DNA from: Pedococcus cremeus
GTDB lineage: Bacteria; Actinomycetota; Actinomycetes; Actinomycetales; Dermatophilaceae
DNA: 64,000 nucleotides
Assembly (NCBI RefSeq): GCF_900111375.1
Contig: NZ_FOHB01000003.1
Coordinates: 248,001-312,000, forward strand
Direction of reading: 5' to 3'
In this document: piece by piece, positions 19,868 through 28,723 of the stretch
How the letters are laid out: each line of letters begins with the position of its first letter
Numbering within the stretch: position 1 is the first letter of the stretch
Notes under the pieces: generated by a model
Database searches by the model: none
Told to the model about the DNA's origin: nothing
Seen by the model: the letters and a program-made list of their open reading frames with translations, nothing else
Made by a program: the position numbers and the translations under genes

Positions 19868-21133
19868 GTGCGCGCCCGTCTGCTCATCCTCGCCTCCGCC
19901 GTCGCCATGCTCGGCTGGGGCACCGTCCTGCCCTACCAGTACGCCTACGCCGCCAACACCCGTGGGTGGGGGAGCCTCGCCGCCGCCGCGGCGGCCAGCC
20001 TGTTCTCCGTCGGCGCCCTCTTGGCCGCCCCGGTCGGTGGGCGCCTGGCCGACCGGCTCTCGCCGGTGGCCGTGGCCGTCGGCGCCAAGCTGGTGGCAGC
20101 GGCGGGGGCGGCGTCGCTGGTCGTGGCCGGGTCGCCGGGCGCGTTCCTCCTGGGAATGTTCGTCTTCGGCGTCGGCATCACCGCCGCGAACCCGGCCCAG
20201 ACCGTGCTGGTCCTGCGCTGGGTCGGCGGGGGTGACGACCGGCGCCGGGTCTTCGCCTGGCAGTTCACCGGGCAGGCGCTGGGCATGGCCGTCGGTGCCT
20301 TCGTGGCCGGCTACGTGGTCGACCTCGACCGCCCGACCGGCATGTGGCCCGCCTTCACGACCGCCGCTGCCGGGTTCGTCGTCTCCGCGCTGCTGATCCT
20401 CCTCGCCGGCCGAGGTGCTCCGGCCCCCGCCCACGCCGACGTCGCCGCCGACCCGGCGCAGGCCTCCGGCAAGGTCGCCACCCGCGACGCGCTCCGCCTG
20501 ATCTGGGCCAACCCGGCCCTGCGCTGGACCGCGCTGGTCACCGTCACCCTCGCGCTCGGCTTCTACGCCCAGTTCGAATCGGGCCTGCCGGCCTACGCGC
20601 TCACCGTGCTGTCGGTGCACGAGACCACCATCGGCCTTGCTGCCGCCGTCAACTGCGTCGTCATCATCGCCCTGCAGATGGTCGTCGTGCGCCTCACCGC
20701 GAAGCGGAGCGCCCCCGCCCTGCTCATCGTCGTCGCCGCGATCTGGACGTTCTCGTGGGTGCTGCTGGCCCTCGCCTCCCAGGCGCCCGGTCTGGCGGCC
20801 GCCCTCTTCGTGACCACGTTCGGCGTGTTCGCCGTGGGCGAGACGATGTACGCGCCGGTGCTCAACCCGCTCACCGCGAGCCTGGCGCCGCAGGGCATGG
20901 TCGGCACCACCCTCGGCATCTTCACGGCCCTGCAGACCGGGTTCTCCGCCGTGGGCCCGCTCGTTGCGGGGGTGGTGCTCGGTGCCGGGCTCGGCAGCGT
21001 CTTCGTCGGCCTGCACGTCGTCATCAGCGGCCTCGCCCTGTTCGCGGCGTGGCGCCTCCGCCGCGTCCTGGGCGCCCAGCCGGCCCCGGCCCCAGCGGTC
21101 ACCACCCCCGTGGAAGCCGCACTGGCGGCCTGA
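19868..21133 (+). CDS. MFS transporter, probable efflux
   Basis: Major facilitator superfamily protein of about 421 residues with twelve hydrophobic segments. The loop 2-3 signature appears as GGRLADRLSP and there is a central cytoplasmic loop near residues 190-215. The drug-efflux assignment rests on fold and on the divergent marR gene; the substrate is unknown. GTG 19868 is preferred because the protein then begins with RARLLILASAVAML leading into TM1; ATGs at 19814 and 19817 lie inside the operator region. A 13-bp perfect hairpin built from two inverted GTATGCCG octamers follows the stop. Confidence 0.85.
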   Translation: MRARLLILASAVAMLGWGTVLPYQYAYAANTRGWGSLAAAAAASLFSVGALLAAPVGGRLADRLSPVAVAVGAKLVAAAGAASLVVAGSPGAFLLGMFVFGVGITAANPAQTVLVLRWVGGGDDRRRVFAWQFTGQALGMAVGAFVAGYVVDLDRPTGMWPAFTTAAAGFVVSALLILLAGRGAPAPAHADVAADPAQASGKVATRDALRLIWANPALRWTALVTVTLALGFYAQFESGLPAYALTVLSVHETTIGLAAAVNCVVIIALQMVVVRLTAKRSAPALLIVVAAIWTFSWVLLALASQAPGLAAALFVTTFGVFAVGETMYAPVLNPLTASLAPQGMVGTTLGIFTALQTGFSAVGPLVAGVVLGAGLGSVFVGLHVVISGLALFAAWRLRRVLGAQPAPAPAVTTPVEAALAA

Positions 21134-21145
21134 CCCCGGCGACAG

Positions 21146-21196
21146 CACGGGTATGCCGCGGGTGCGCCGCCACGGTGCGCCCACGGCATACCCGTG
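21146..21196 (+). terminator. inverted GTATGCCG pair forming a hairpin
   Basis: Perfect 13-bp arms CACGGGTATGCCG (21146-21158) and CGGCATACCCGTG (21184-21196) with a 25-base intervening segment. Each arm contains one copy of the octamer that recurs throughout the window. It lies between the convergent MFS and SDR genes. Confidence 0.7.
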
Positions 21197-21250
21197 GTCG
21201 CCCGGGAGACGGGCGTCAGGTGCCTGACCGGGCCCCGCGCCGGCCGCCGG

Positions 21251-22012
21251 TCAGGCGGCGGACCAGCCTCCGTCGCTGGCGATGACGGCGCCGTTGACGT
21301 TGACCGCCTCGTCGCCGGCCAGCCAGAGCACCAGCGAGGCGATCTCGTCGGGCTGCGCGGTCCGCTGGGCCCGGCCGAAGTTGGCCTGCAGCCGTTCGTA
21401 GGTCCACGGCAGCCGTGGCACCGCGCCCCCCTCGGCGATGTGCGTCTCCACGCCGCCGGGGCAGACTACGTTGGTCCGCACGCCCTGCGGCCCGTAGAAG
21501 TAGGCGGTGTTGCGGGTCATGCCGACCAGGGCGTGCTTGGAGGCGGTGTAGGCCAACCCGGCTGCGGCACCGGTGATCCCTGCGACCGAGGCGACGTTGA
21601 CGATCGCACCCCGGCCCTGGGCGAGCATGCCGGGCAGGACCGCCCGCATGAGCCTCATCGGCGCGGTCACGTTGACGGCCATGACCGTCTCCCACGTCGC
21701 GTCGTCGACGTCGCCCGCGGGGAGGAACCAGTCCATGACGCCGGCGTTGTTGACGAGGATGTCGGCGCCGCCGTGCGCACCGGCCGCCATGACGACGGCA
21801 TCGATGCCGTCGGTGGTGGTGAGGTCGCCGGCCACGTGGACCACCTGGCCCGGCATGGTGTCCTCTCCCTTGAGCCCCTCCAGCCGCTCCACGTTGCGGT
21901 CGGCGGCGATGACGACCGCACCCTCGGCCGCCATGCGCAACGCGATGGCCCTGCCGATGCCCGATGCCGCACCCGTCACGATGGCGACGCGTCCGTCGAG
22001 TCTGTCGCTCAC
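21251..22012 (-). CDS. SDR-family oxidoreductase
   Basis: Classical short-chain dehydrogenase of 253 residues. The NAD(P)-binding TGAASGIG is at residues 13-20, NNAG near residue 90, the catalytic Ser in NVASVAG, and YxxxK as AYTASKH near residue 155. An acidic residue after strand 2 (AADRN) leaves cofactor preference open. GTG 22012 is chosen because GGAGGGA lies just upstream. Substrate unknown. Confidence 0.9.
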   Translation of the reverse strand: MSDRLDGRVAIVTGAASGIGRAIALRMAAEGAVVIAADRNVERLEGLKGEDTMPGQVVHVAGDLTTTDGIDAVVMAAGAHGGADILVNNAGVMDWFLPAGDVDDATWETVMAVNVTAPMRLMRAVLPGMLAQGRGAIVNVASVAGITGAAAGLAYTASKHALVGMTRNTAYFYGPQGVRTNVVCPGGVETHIAEGGAVPRLPWTYERLQANFGRAQRTAQPDEIASLVLWLAGDEAVNVNGAVIASDGGWSAA

Positions 22013-22174
22013 GGTCCCTCCTTCGGTGGGGCCACCCCCGCGGTGGTCCACCTGCAGCGTGCCAGCGGGGTAAACACGCGCCCCAGAGACCAACGTCCCC
22101 TCGCTCGCCGCGTGCTTTCGCGCCGGTCCGGTTAGCGTGCTGGGACCGAACGAACCACGTCAGGAGGAGACCCA

Positions 22175-22633
22175 ATGACCACTGCCAAGAGCTCTGTGGA
22201 CGTCAAGACCTACGTGACCGCCGCCTACAACCAGTGGACGCAGTTCGAGGACTTCCCGAAGTTCATGGACGGCGTCGAGGAGGTCACCCAGGTCGGTGAC
22301 CGCCACCTGCACTGGAAGGTGAAGATCGCCGGTGTCGAGCGCGAGTTCGACGCCACGATCACCGAGCAGGTGCCCGACACCCGGATCGCCTGGAAGGCCG
22401 ACGGCGAGACGAAGCACGCCGGCGTCGTCGACTTCCACAAGCTCGACATGGAGCACACTCGGGTCGACCTGCAGCTCGACATGGAGCCCGAAGGGCTCGT
22501 CGAGACCGTGGGCGACAAGCTCGGTGTCGTCGAGCGGAAGGTGAAGAAGGACCTCGAGCGCTTCAAGGAGCTGGTGGAGTCGCAGCCGCACCCCACCGGC
22601 GCCTGGCGCGGCGAGGTGCCGCGCGAGGGCTGA
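22175..22633 (+). CDS. SRPBCC-family (polyketide cyclase / START-like) protein
   Basis: A 152-residue protein with a coenzyme Q-binding/START-like fold pattern: VDVKTYVTAAYNQWTQFEDFPKFM near the N-terminus (split around residues 8-31), a central HWKVKIAGVEREFDATITEQ, and DTRIAWKADG, followed by a basic helix with KVKKDLERFKELVE. Such proteins bind hydrophobic ligands in a cavity; role here unknown. AGGAGG 10 bases before the ATG supports the start. A hairpin follows about 50 bp after the stop. Confidence 0.85.
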   Translation: MTTAKSSVDVKTYVTAAYNQWTQFEDFPKFMDGVEEVTQVGDRHLHWKVKIAGVEREFDATITEQVPDTRIAWKADGETKHAGVVDFHKLDMEHTRVDLQLDMEPEGLVETVGDKLGVVERKVKKDLERFKELVESQPHPTGAWRGEVPREG

Positions 22634-22682
22634 CCCCACCGGTCGAGGGGCCTGGCGCCCCTGCGACCCCACGGACCCGGGC

Positions 22683-22711
22683 GGGAGCCGCGACACGACC
22701 TCGCGGCTCCC
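22683..22711 (+). terminator. terminator after the SRPBCC gene
   Basis: Perfect 10-bp arms GGGAGCCGCG and CGCGGCTCCC with a 9-base loop, just ahead of the mreB promoter. Confidence 0.75.
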
Positions 22712-22733
22712 GTCCGGCCGTGTCGGGCGGCCG

Positions 22734-22739
22734 TAGCAT
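22734..22739 (+). promoter_or_regulatory. -10 element TAGCAT, mreB
   Basis: TAGCAT is seven bases before the GTG at 22747, favouring that start as leaderless over ATG 22768. Confidence 0.5.
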
Positions 22740-22746
22740 CGCTCGC

Positions 22747-23781
22747 GTGAGCGGGGGACGGGGCTGGATGACGCTGGGGCGCGACCTGGCGATCGACCTC
22801 GGCACCGCCAACACCCTCATCTACGAGAAGGGCCGTGGCGTCGTGCTCGACGAGCCGTCGGTCGTGGCGGTGGAGGCCGGCACCTCGCGGCTGCTCGCCG
22901 CCGGCACCCGCGCCAAGGAGATGCTGGGGCGCACCCCCGGCCACGTCCACGCCATACGACCGCTCAGCGACGGCGTCATCTCCGACGCCGACGTCACCGA
23001 GCGGATGCTGCGGTACTTCGTCGACCAGGTGCGGCCGTCTCGCCTGGTGCGTCCTCGCATGGTGGTCTGCGTGCCGAGCGAGGTGACCGGGGTGGAGCGG
23101 CGGGCCCTGGAGGACGCCGCGGTCCGCTCGGGCGCGCGCCGCGTCTACGTCATCGAGGAGCCCATGGCCGCGGCCATCGGGGCCGGCCTGGCGGTCAACG
23201 AGACCGCCGCGTCGATGGTGGTCGACATCGGTGGCGGGACCAGCGACGTCGCGGTGATCAGCCTGGGCGGCATCGTCACCTCGCGCTCGCTGCGCATCGG
23301 CGGTGACGAGATCGACGAGGCGATCATCGCGCACGTCAAGAGCGAGTACTCCCTGCTGCTGGGGGAGCGCAGCGCCGAGGACATCAAGGTGCAGGCGGGC
23401 TCGGCGTTCCCGCTGCGCCAGGAGACCAGCACGCGCGTCCGGGGGCGCGACCTCGTGACCGGCCTGCCCAAGACCGTGACCGTCTCGAGCCAGGAGGTCC
23501 GGCGCGCGGTCGAGGGGCCGGTGCTGCAGATCGTCGAGCTGGTGCGCGCGGTGCTCGACGTGTGTCCGCCCGAGCTGGCCGGCGACGTGCTCGACGGGGG
23601 CATCACCCTCACGGGCGGCGGTGCCCTGCTGCGCGGCCTCGACGAGCGGATGCGGCACGAGCTCGGTGTCCCGGTGAGGGTGGCCGATGACCCGCTCCGG
23701 TCGGTGGTGCTCGGCTCGGGCCGCTGTGTCGAGGAGTTCGCCACCCTCGAGCGCGTGCTCATCGACAGCCGCCGTTTCTGA
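22747..23781 (+). CDS. mreB: rod-shape determining protein MreB
   Basis: Bacterial actin of about 344 residues that forms membrane-associated filaments guiding lateral cell-wall synthesis. Phosphate-1 motif DLGTANTLIY, phosphate-2 VVDIGGGTSDVAVI and the adenosine motif LTGGGALLRGL are all intact. Start: GTG 22747 fits a leaderless TAGCAT promoter; ATG 22768 (MTLGRDLAIDLGTAN) matches the family N-terminus and is the alternative. First gene of an mreB-mreC-mreD-mrdA cluster. Confidence 0.95.
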   Translation: MSGGRGWMTLGRDLAIDLGTANTLIYEKGRGVVLDEPSVVAVEAGTSRLLAAGTRAKEMLGRTPGHVHAIRPLSDGVISDADVTERMLRYFVDQVRPSRLVRPRMVVCVPSEVTGVERRALEDAAVRSGARRVYVIEEPMAAAIGAGLAVNETAASMVVDIGGGTSDVAVISLGGIVTSRSLRIGGDEIDEAIIAHVKSEYSLLLGERSAEDIKVQAGSAFPLRQETSTRVRGRDLVTGLPKTVTVSSQEVRRAVEGPVLQIVELVRAVLDVCPPELAGDVLDGGITLTGGGALLRGLDERMRHELGVPVRVADDPLRSVVLGSGRCVEEFATLERVLIDSRRF

Positions 23782-23785
23782 GCCG

Positions 23786-24664
23786 ATGCGTCGTCGCCCC
23801 TCCCGCCGTCGGCTCCTCGTCGCCCTCCTGGCGGCCACCCTCGTCGTGGTGGTGGCCGACGTCTCGGGCTGGTCCGCCACCGACCGGGTCCGTGCCCTCG
23901 GGGCCACCGTGCTCGGCCCGCTCGAACGAGTCGCCGGTCGTGGCGGTGGTGCCGCCCTGGCGGCCTCCGACTCCCGAGCCGCCCGGACCCGGTTGGGGTA
24001 CGACGCCGCGGTGGACGCCCGGACGACCGAGGAGGCGCGCCAGCTCCGCGCGCTGCTCGACTCGCCGGGGGCGACCGGTGCCCGGCTGGTGCCCGCTCGC
24101 GTCGTGGCCGTCGGCTCCCAGGGTGCAGCCGGTCCGGAGCGGGTCACCATCGATGTCGGGTCCCGCGACGGCGTCACCGCGGACCGCACCGTCGTGAACG
24201 CCGATGGCCTCGTCGGCAGAGTCGTCGCCACGGGACCGTGGACCTCGGACGTGCTCTTGGTGGGCAGCGCCGACCTCGCCGTGGGCGTGCGGGTGGGCAG
24301 CGCCGGCACCCTCGGCTCCCTGACCGGGGCGACCGGGGCGACCGGGGATACGGGGGCGACCGGAATGACCGGAGCCTCCGGCGTGCGGCCACGCCCCGCC
24401 GGGCAGCTCGACCTCCAGCTGGTGCAACGCGGGTCGGTCGCGGTCGGCGACGCCGTCACGACCATGGGCAGCACCGGTGGGCGGCCGTTCGTGGCCGGAG
24501 TCCCGGTGGGCCGGGTGAGCAGCGTCGACCCGGGCGGTGGGCGGTTCGCCCCGACGGCGGCGGTGCAGCCCTCGGTCGACGTCACGCGGCTCGACGTGGT
24601 CGGGGTGCTGCTCACGGCTCCCCGGACGACTCCTCGCACAGCGGTCGAGGGGACGGCCCGGTGA
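23786..24664 (+). CDS. mreC: rod-shape determining protein MreC with collagen-like insert
   Basis: A 292-residue bitopic protein: basic N-terminus, one transmembrane helix (about residues 9-28), a helical segment and the periplasmic beta domain. It links MreB and MreD to wall enzymes. RVVAVGSQGAAGPERVTIDVG and GLVGRVV are typical. Between the beta-domain halves, residues about 180-199 form a Gly-X-Thr repeat (GAT GAT GDT GAT GMT GAS), encoded by near-repeats of GGGGCGACC at about 24327-24380. I know of no such insert as a general MreC feature. Four bases separate it from mreB. Confidence 0.9.
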   Translation: MRRRPSRRRLLVALLAATLVVVVADVSGWSATDRVRALGATVLGPLERVAGRGGGAALAASDSRAARTRLGYDAAVDARTTEEARQLRALLDSPGATGARLVPARVVAVGSQGAAGPERVTIDVGSRDGVTADRTVVNADGLVGRVVATGPWTSDVLLVGSADLAVGVRVGSAGTLGSLTGATGATGDTGATGMTGASGVRPRPAGQLDLQLVQRGSVAVGDAVTTMGSTGGRPFVAGVPVGRVSSVDPGGGRFAPTAAVQPSVDVTRLDVVGVLLTAPRTTPRTAVEGTAR

Positions 24665-25158
24665 CGGGGGTGCTCTCGCCGTTGCGGCTGCTGCGCGCGC
24701 TCGCCGTGGTGGTCGCCGCCCTCGTCGCCGTCGTGCTCGGCGCGCGGGTGCCCGGCCCGCTGCCCGACCTCGTCCTCCCCGTCGTCGTGGCCGGCGCGCT
24801 GCTCAGCGGACCGTCGCGCGGTGCGCTCCTGGGGCTCGGGGCCGGGTGGGTGGTCGACCTCATGCCCCCCGGCTCGCCGGTGCTCGGGTCGGCGGCCCTG
24901 CTGTATGCCGCGGTCGGTCTCGTCGCGGGAGCCGGGCGCCGCGAGGGCGAGGTGGCGGTGGGCTGGCTCGCCCTGGTCGTCTTCGCCGCGTCGGCCGTAC
25001 CCGCACTGGGCCGGGTGCTGCTCGGCCTGGCCGGCTCAGAGCCCGTCAACCTCTCCGCGACCGCCGTGCAGTGGGTTCTGACGGTCGGACTGTCACTGGT
25101 CGTCGTGCCGCTGCTCATCCGCGCCGAGCACGCCCTCGTGCGGCGTCACCTCGCATGA
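24661..25158 (+). CDS. mreD: rod-shape determining protein MreD
   Basis: A small integral membrane protein of 165 residues with about five hydrophobic segments, including PLPDLVLPVVVAGALLSGP and DLMPPGSPVLGS typical of MreD. It works with MreC in the elongation complex. GTG start 24661 overlaps the mreC stop and its own stop overlaps the mrdA ATG, so the three are tightly coupled. Confidence 0.88.
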   Translation: MTGVLSPLRLLRALAVVVAALVAVVLGARVPGPLPDLVLPVVVAGALLSGPSRGALLGLGAGWVVDLMPPGSPVLGSAALLYAAVGLVAGAGRREGEVAVGWLALVVFAASAVPALGRVLLGLAGSEPVNLSATAVQWVLTVGLSLVVVPLLIRAEHALVRRHLA

Positions 25159-27203
25159 GACGCGACGTCACCGCCCGCGGCAGCAGGCGCGACGTCACCG
25201 CCAGAGGCGGCAGGCGCGACGTCACCGCCCGGGTCTGGGTGTTCGGCCTCGTCGTGCTCTCACTGATGGGCACGCTCCTCGGCCGGCTCGGCCAGGTGCA
25301 GCTCACCGAGCACGACGACTACGTCGCAGCCGCCGAGACGGTCAACACCCGGGTGGTCACCGAGCCCGCGGTGCGGGGCCGCATCCTCGACCGCAACGGC
25401 ATTCCCCTCGTCGACAACACGTCGGAGGCGGTCGTCACCCTCGACCGCAAGGTGCTCGTCGAGGCCGCCGACCACGGAGAGGCCTTGGTGCGCAAGGTCG
25501 CTCGTGAGCTGGGCCGTCCCTTCGACGAGCTGTGGGGCCGCACCCGCGACTGCGGGTCACCGGGGGCACCCCCGCCGCCGGTCTGCTCGAGCGGCTCGCC
25601 GTACCAGCCCGTCGTCGTGGCAGCCGGGGTCGACCCCGTCCGGGCGCTCAGCCTGCTCGAGCGCCGTGACGAGTTCCCGGGTGTCGACGTGCAGGCCCGA
25701 CCGGTGCGCGACTACCCCGAGCGGCAGCGGGCCGATGCCTCCCACGTGCTCGGCTACCTCGCCCGGGCCACGGCCGAGGACGTGACGGCCGGCAAGGGGC
25801 TCGTCGGCGACAGCGACCTCGTGGGCCGGTCCGGCCTGGAGCAGGAGTACGACCGCGTCCTGCGCGGGACGCCGGGCCGCACCACCGTGGCGGTCGACCC
25901 GCGCGGCGTCGTGACGAGGACGCTGTCGGTGCAGGCGCCCGTGCCCGGCCGTGACGTGCGCACGCACCTCGACCTGCGGGTGCAGCAGGCCGCCGAGAAG
26001 GCGCTGGCCGACGCCGTCGCGAAGGCCCGCACCCGCGGCTGGAAGGCCGACGCGGGAGCGGCGGTGGTGCTCGACGTGCACGACGGTGGCGTGGTCGCCG
26101 CGGCCAGCTACCCGGCATACGACCCCACGGTCTGGACCGGCGGCATCACCGAGGGTGAGCTCGCGAAGCTCACCGACGCGAGGGCCGGCACGCCGCTGGT
26201 CTCGCGGGTGACGTCGGCCGGCTTCGCCCCGGCGTCGACGTTCAAGGCGATCTCGCTGCCGGCGGCCGTGGCGGCGGGCAACCGGCTCGGCGGCACCTAC
26301 GACTGCACCTCGAGCTACCGCATCGGCAACCGTGCCTTCCGCAACTTCGAGTCCCGCGCCTACGGCCCGATCTCGCTGCACGAGGCGATCGTCGTCTCGT
26401 GCGACACGATCTTCTACGACTTCGCCTACCGGTCGTGGCAGGCGCAGGGCGGCCTGGCCGCGAAGGGCGACGCACAGGACCCGTTCGTGCGCACCGCCCG
26501 GCTGTTCGGCCTCGGCGCGCCGACCGGGGTCGACCTGCCGGGGGAGCAGGCCGGGCGCGTCCCCGGTCGCGACTGGAAGCAGCAGACGTGGGAGGACACC
26601 CGCGCCGACACATGCCGGCGCGCCGGCACCGGCTACCCCCAGGTGGCGGCCACGGACGCCCCGCGTGCGGCATACCTGACGTCGTTGGCGAAGGAGAACT
26701 GCCGCACCGGCTTCCAGTTCCGGGCCGGCGACGCGGCGAACTTCGCGATCGGGCAGGGCGACATCGCCGTCTCCCCGCTGCAGATGGCCCGGGCGTACGC
26801 CGCGATCGCCAACGGCGGCACCTTGTGGACGCCCCAGGTCGCGCAGGCCTTCACGGATCCCGGCGGGGGAGCGGAGCAGCCCATCGCCCCGCACCGTGAC
26901 GGCTCGGTGGGCGTGAGCCCGGCGGTGCTCTCGTTCCTGCGCGACGCGCTGCGCGGCGTGGTCTCCGAGGGCACGGCGAAGGGGGCCTTCGCCGGGTTCC
27001 CGCTGAAGCAGTGGCCGGTCGCGGGGAAGACCGGCACCGCCGAGGTCTACGGCGCCCAGGACACGTCGTGGTTCGTGTCCTACGCGCCCGCCGACAAGCC
27101 CCGGTATGCCGTCGCGGTGGTCGTCTCCCAGGGCGGCACCGGCGGCGAGACCGCCGCGCCCGCGGCCCGGCGCATCCACGAGGTTCTGCGCACGCTGCGG
27201 TGA
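25155..27203 (+). CDS. mrdA: penicillin-binding protein 2 (elongation transpeptidase)
   Basis: Class B PBP of 682 residues with one N-terminal transmembrane helix (about residues 28-47), a dimerisation domain and the transpeptidase domain. Active-site motifs: ASTFK near residue 360, SCD near 416, and KTGTAE near 625. Role: cross-linking peptidoglycan during elongation with the Mre proteins. Odd: the cytoplasmic N-terminus is a nine-residue repeat RRDVTARG(S/G) copied about three times (27-bp DNA repeat, 25158-25228). The usual partner rodA does not follow; lpdA does. Confidence 0.94.
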   Translation: MRRDVTARGSRRDVTARGGRRDVTARVWVFGLVVLSLMGTLLGRLGQVQLTEHDDYVAAAETVNTRVVTEPAVRGRILDRNGIPLVDNTSEAVVTLDRKVLVEAADHGEALVRKVARELGRPFDELWGRTRDCGSPGAPPPPVCSSGSPYQPVVVAAGVDPVRALSLLERRDEFPGVDVQARPVRDYPERQRADASHVLGYLARATAEDVTAGKGLVGDSDLVGRSGLEQEYDRVLRGTPGRTTVAVDPRGVVTRTLSVQAPVPGRDVRTHLDLRVQQAAEKALADAVAKARTRGWKADAGAAVVLDVHDGGVVAAASYPAYDPTVWTGGITEGELAKLTDARAGTPLVSRVTSAGFAPASTFKAISLPAAVAAGNRLGGTYDCTSSYRIGNRAFRNFESRAYGPISLHEAIVVSCDTIFYDFAYRSWQAQGGLAAKGDAQDPFVRTARLFGLGAPTGVDLPGEQAGRVPGRDWKQQTWEDTRADTCRRAGTGYPQVAATDAPRAAYLTSLAKENCRTGFQFRAGDAANFAIGQGDIAVSPLQMARAYAAIANGGTLWTPQVAQAFTDPGGGAEQPIAPHRDGSVGVSPAVLSFLRDALRGVVSEGTAKGAFAGFPLKQWPVAGKTGTAEVYGAQDTSWFVSYAPADKPRYAVAVVVSQGGTGGETAAPAARRIHEVLRTLR

Positions 27204-27262
27204 CGCGACGCGGACGGTGGCCAGGGGGTGAGGTGCCCGCGGGCGGCACACGACGCAGTCAG

Positions 27263-27268
27263 TAGGCT
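27263..27268 (+). promoter_or_regulatory. -10 element TAGGCT, leaderless lpdA
   Basis: TAGGCT ends six bases before the lpdA ATG at 27275; it marks the end of the mre operon and a new transcript. Confidence 0.55.
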
Positions 27269-27274
27269 GCCCCC

Positions 27275-28672
27275 ATGGCTGACTTCGATCTTGTGGTGCT
27301 CGGTGCTGGTCCGGGTGGGTACGTCGCGGCGATCCGCGCCTCGCAGCTGGGGCTGAAGGCGGCGGTCATCGAGGAGAAGTACTGGGGAGGTGTGTGCCTC
27401 AACGTCGGGTGCATCCCCTCGAAGGCGCTGCTGCGCAACGCCGAGATCGCGCACATCATCACGCACGAGAAGGCCACCTTCGGCATCTCCGGTGACGCCA
27501 CGATGGACTTCGGCGCCACCCACGCGCGCAGCCGCAAGGTCGCCGACGCCAGCGCCAAGGGCGTCCACTACCTGATGAAGAAGAACAAGATCACCGAGAT
27601 CGACGGCTGGGGCACCTTCAAGGACGCCAAGACGATCGAGGTCAAGGGTGCCGACGGCCAGACGCAGACGGTGACCGCCGACAACGTCATCATCGCCACC
27701 GGTGCGACGACCCGCCTCATCCCGGGCACCTCGCTGTCCGAGCGCGTCGTCACCTACGAGGAGCAGATCCTCACCGACCAGCTGCCGGGCTCGATCATCA
27801 TCGCCGGCTCCGGCGCGATCGGCGTCGAGTTCGCCTACGTCATGAAGAACTTCGGCGTCGACGTGACGATCGTGGAGTTCCTCGACCGGATGGTGCCGAC
27901 CGAGGACGCCGACGTGTCCAAGGAGCTGCTCAAGCAGTACAAGAAGCTCGGCGTGAAGGTCATGCTCTCGACCAAGGTCGAGGCCATCGAGGACACCGGC
28001 TCGAACGTGCGCGTCACGGTCTCCCCGGCGCAGGGCGGCGAGTCGCAGGTGCTCGAGGCCGACAAGGTGCTGCAGGCCATCGGCTTCGCGCCCCGGCTGC
28101 AGGGCTACGGCCTGGAGAACACCGGTGTCGAGACCACCGACCGCGGGGCCATCGCGATCGACGCGCGCGGTCGCACCAACGTCGACGGCGTCTACGCGAT
28201 CGGTGACGTCACCGGCAAGCTCATGCTGGCCCACACCGCCGAGGCCATGGGGGTCGTCGCCGCCGAGACGATCGCCGGTGCCGAGACCATCGAGATCAAC
28301 TTCGACATGATCCCGCGGGCGACCTTCTGCCAGCCGCAGATCGCGTCGTTCGGCTACTCCGAGGAGCAGGCCAAGGAACGCGGCTACGACGTGAAGACCG
28401 CGGCGTTCCCGTTCTCCGCCAACGGCAAGGCACGCGGCATGGCCGAGGGCGTCGGCTTCGTCAAGGTCGTCGCGGACGCCAAGCACAACGAGATCATCGG
28501 CGCGCACATGATCGGCCCCGAGGTCACCGAGCTGCTGCCGGCGCTCACGCTGGCGCAGCAGTGGGACCTCACCGCTGACGAGGTGGCCCGCAACATCTTC
28601 GCCCACCCGACGCTGTCGGAGGCCATGAAGGAGGCCGTCGAGGGGATCGCCGGCCACATGATCAACCTCTGA
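27275..28672 (+). CDS. lpdA: dihydrolipoyl dehydrogenase
   Basis: Flavoprotein disulfide reductase of 465 residues, the E3 component that reoxidises lipoamide in 2-oxoacid dehydrogenase complexes. FAD site [10 protein letters not shown] near the N-terminus, redox pair Cys41 and Cys46 in [16 protein letters not shown]-binding [12 protein letters not shown], second FAD segment AIGDVTG, and the C-terminal catalytic [12 protein letters not shown]. No lipoyl domain is attached and no E1/E2 genes are adjacent. Its 3' end has been partly duplicated just downstream. Confidence 0.95.
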   Translation: MADFDLVVLGAGPGGYVAAIRASQLGLKAAVIEEKYWGGVCLNVGCIPSKALLRNAEIAHIITHEKATFGISGDATMDFGATHARSRKVADASAKGVHYLMKKNKITEIDGWGTFKDAKTIEVKGADGQTQTVTADNVIIATGATTRLIPGTSLSERVVTYEEQILTDQLPGSIIIAGSGAIGVEFAYVMKNFGVDVTIVEFLDRMVPTEDADVSKELLKQYKKLGVKVMLSTKVEAIEDTGSNVRVTVSPAQGGESQVLEADKVLQAIGFAPRLQGYGLENTGVETTDRGAIAIDARGRTNVDGVYAIGDVTGKLMLAHTAEAMGVVAAETIAGAETIEINFDMIPRATFCQPQIASFGYSEEQAKERGYDVKTAAFPFSANGKARGMAEGVGFVKVVADAKHNEIIGAHMIGPEVTELLPALTLAQQWDLTADEVARNIFAHPTLSEAMKEAVEGIAGHMINL

Positions 28673-28703
28673 CGACCAATCTCTGAATCAACCTCTGACG
28701 ACC
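28661..28703 (+). repeat. 26-bp-period duplication spanning the lpdA stop codon
   Basis: ATCAACCTCTGACGACC at 28661-28677 (last codons and stop of lpdA) recurs exactly at 28687-28703, and a third CACCTCTGACG fragment follows. It looks like slippage duplication of the gene end, leaving pseudo-copies of the stop codon before the GNAT gene. Confidence 0.85.
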
Positions 28704-28723
28704 CACCTCTGACGGAGGCCGGT

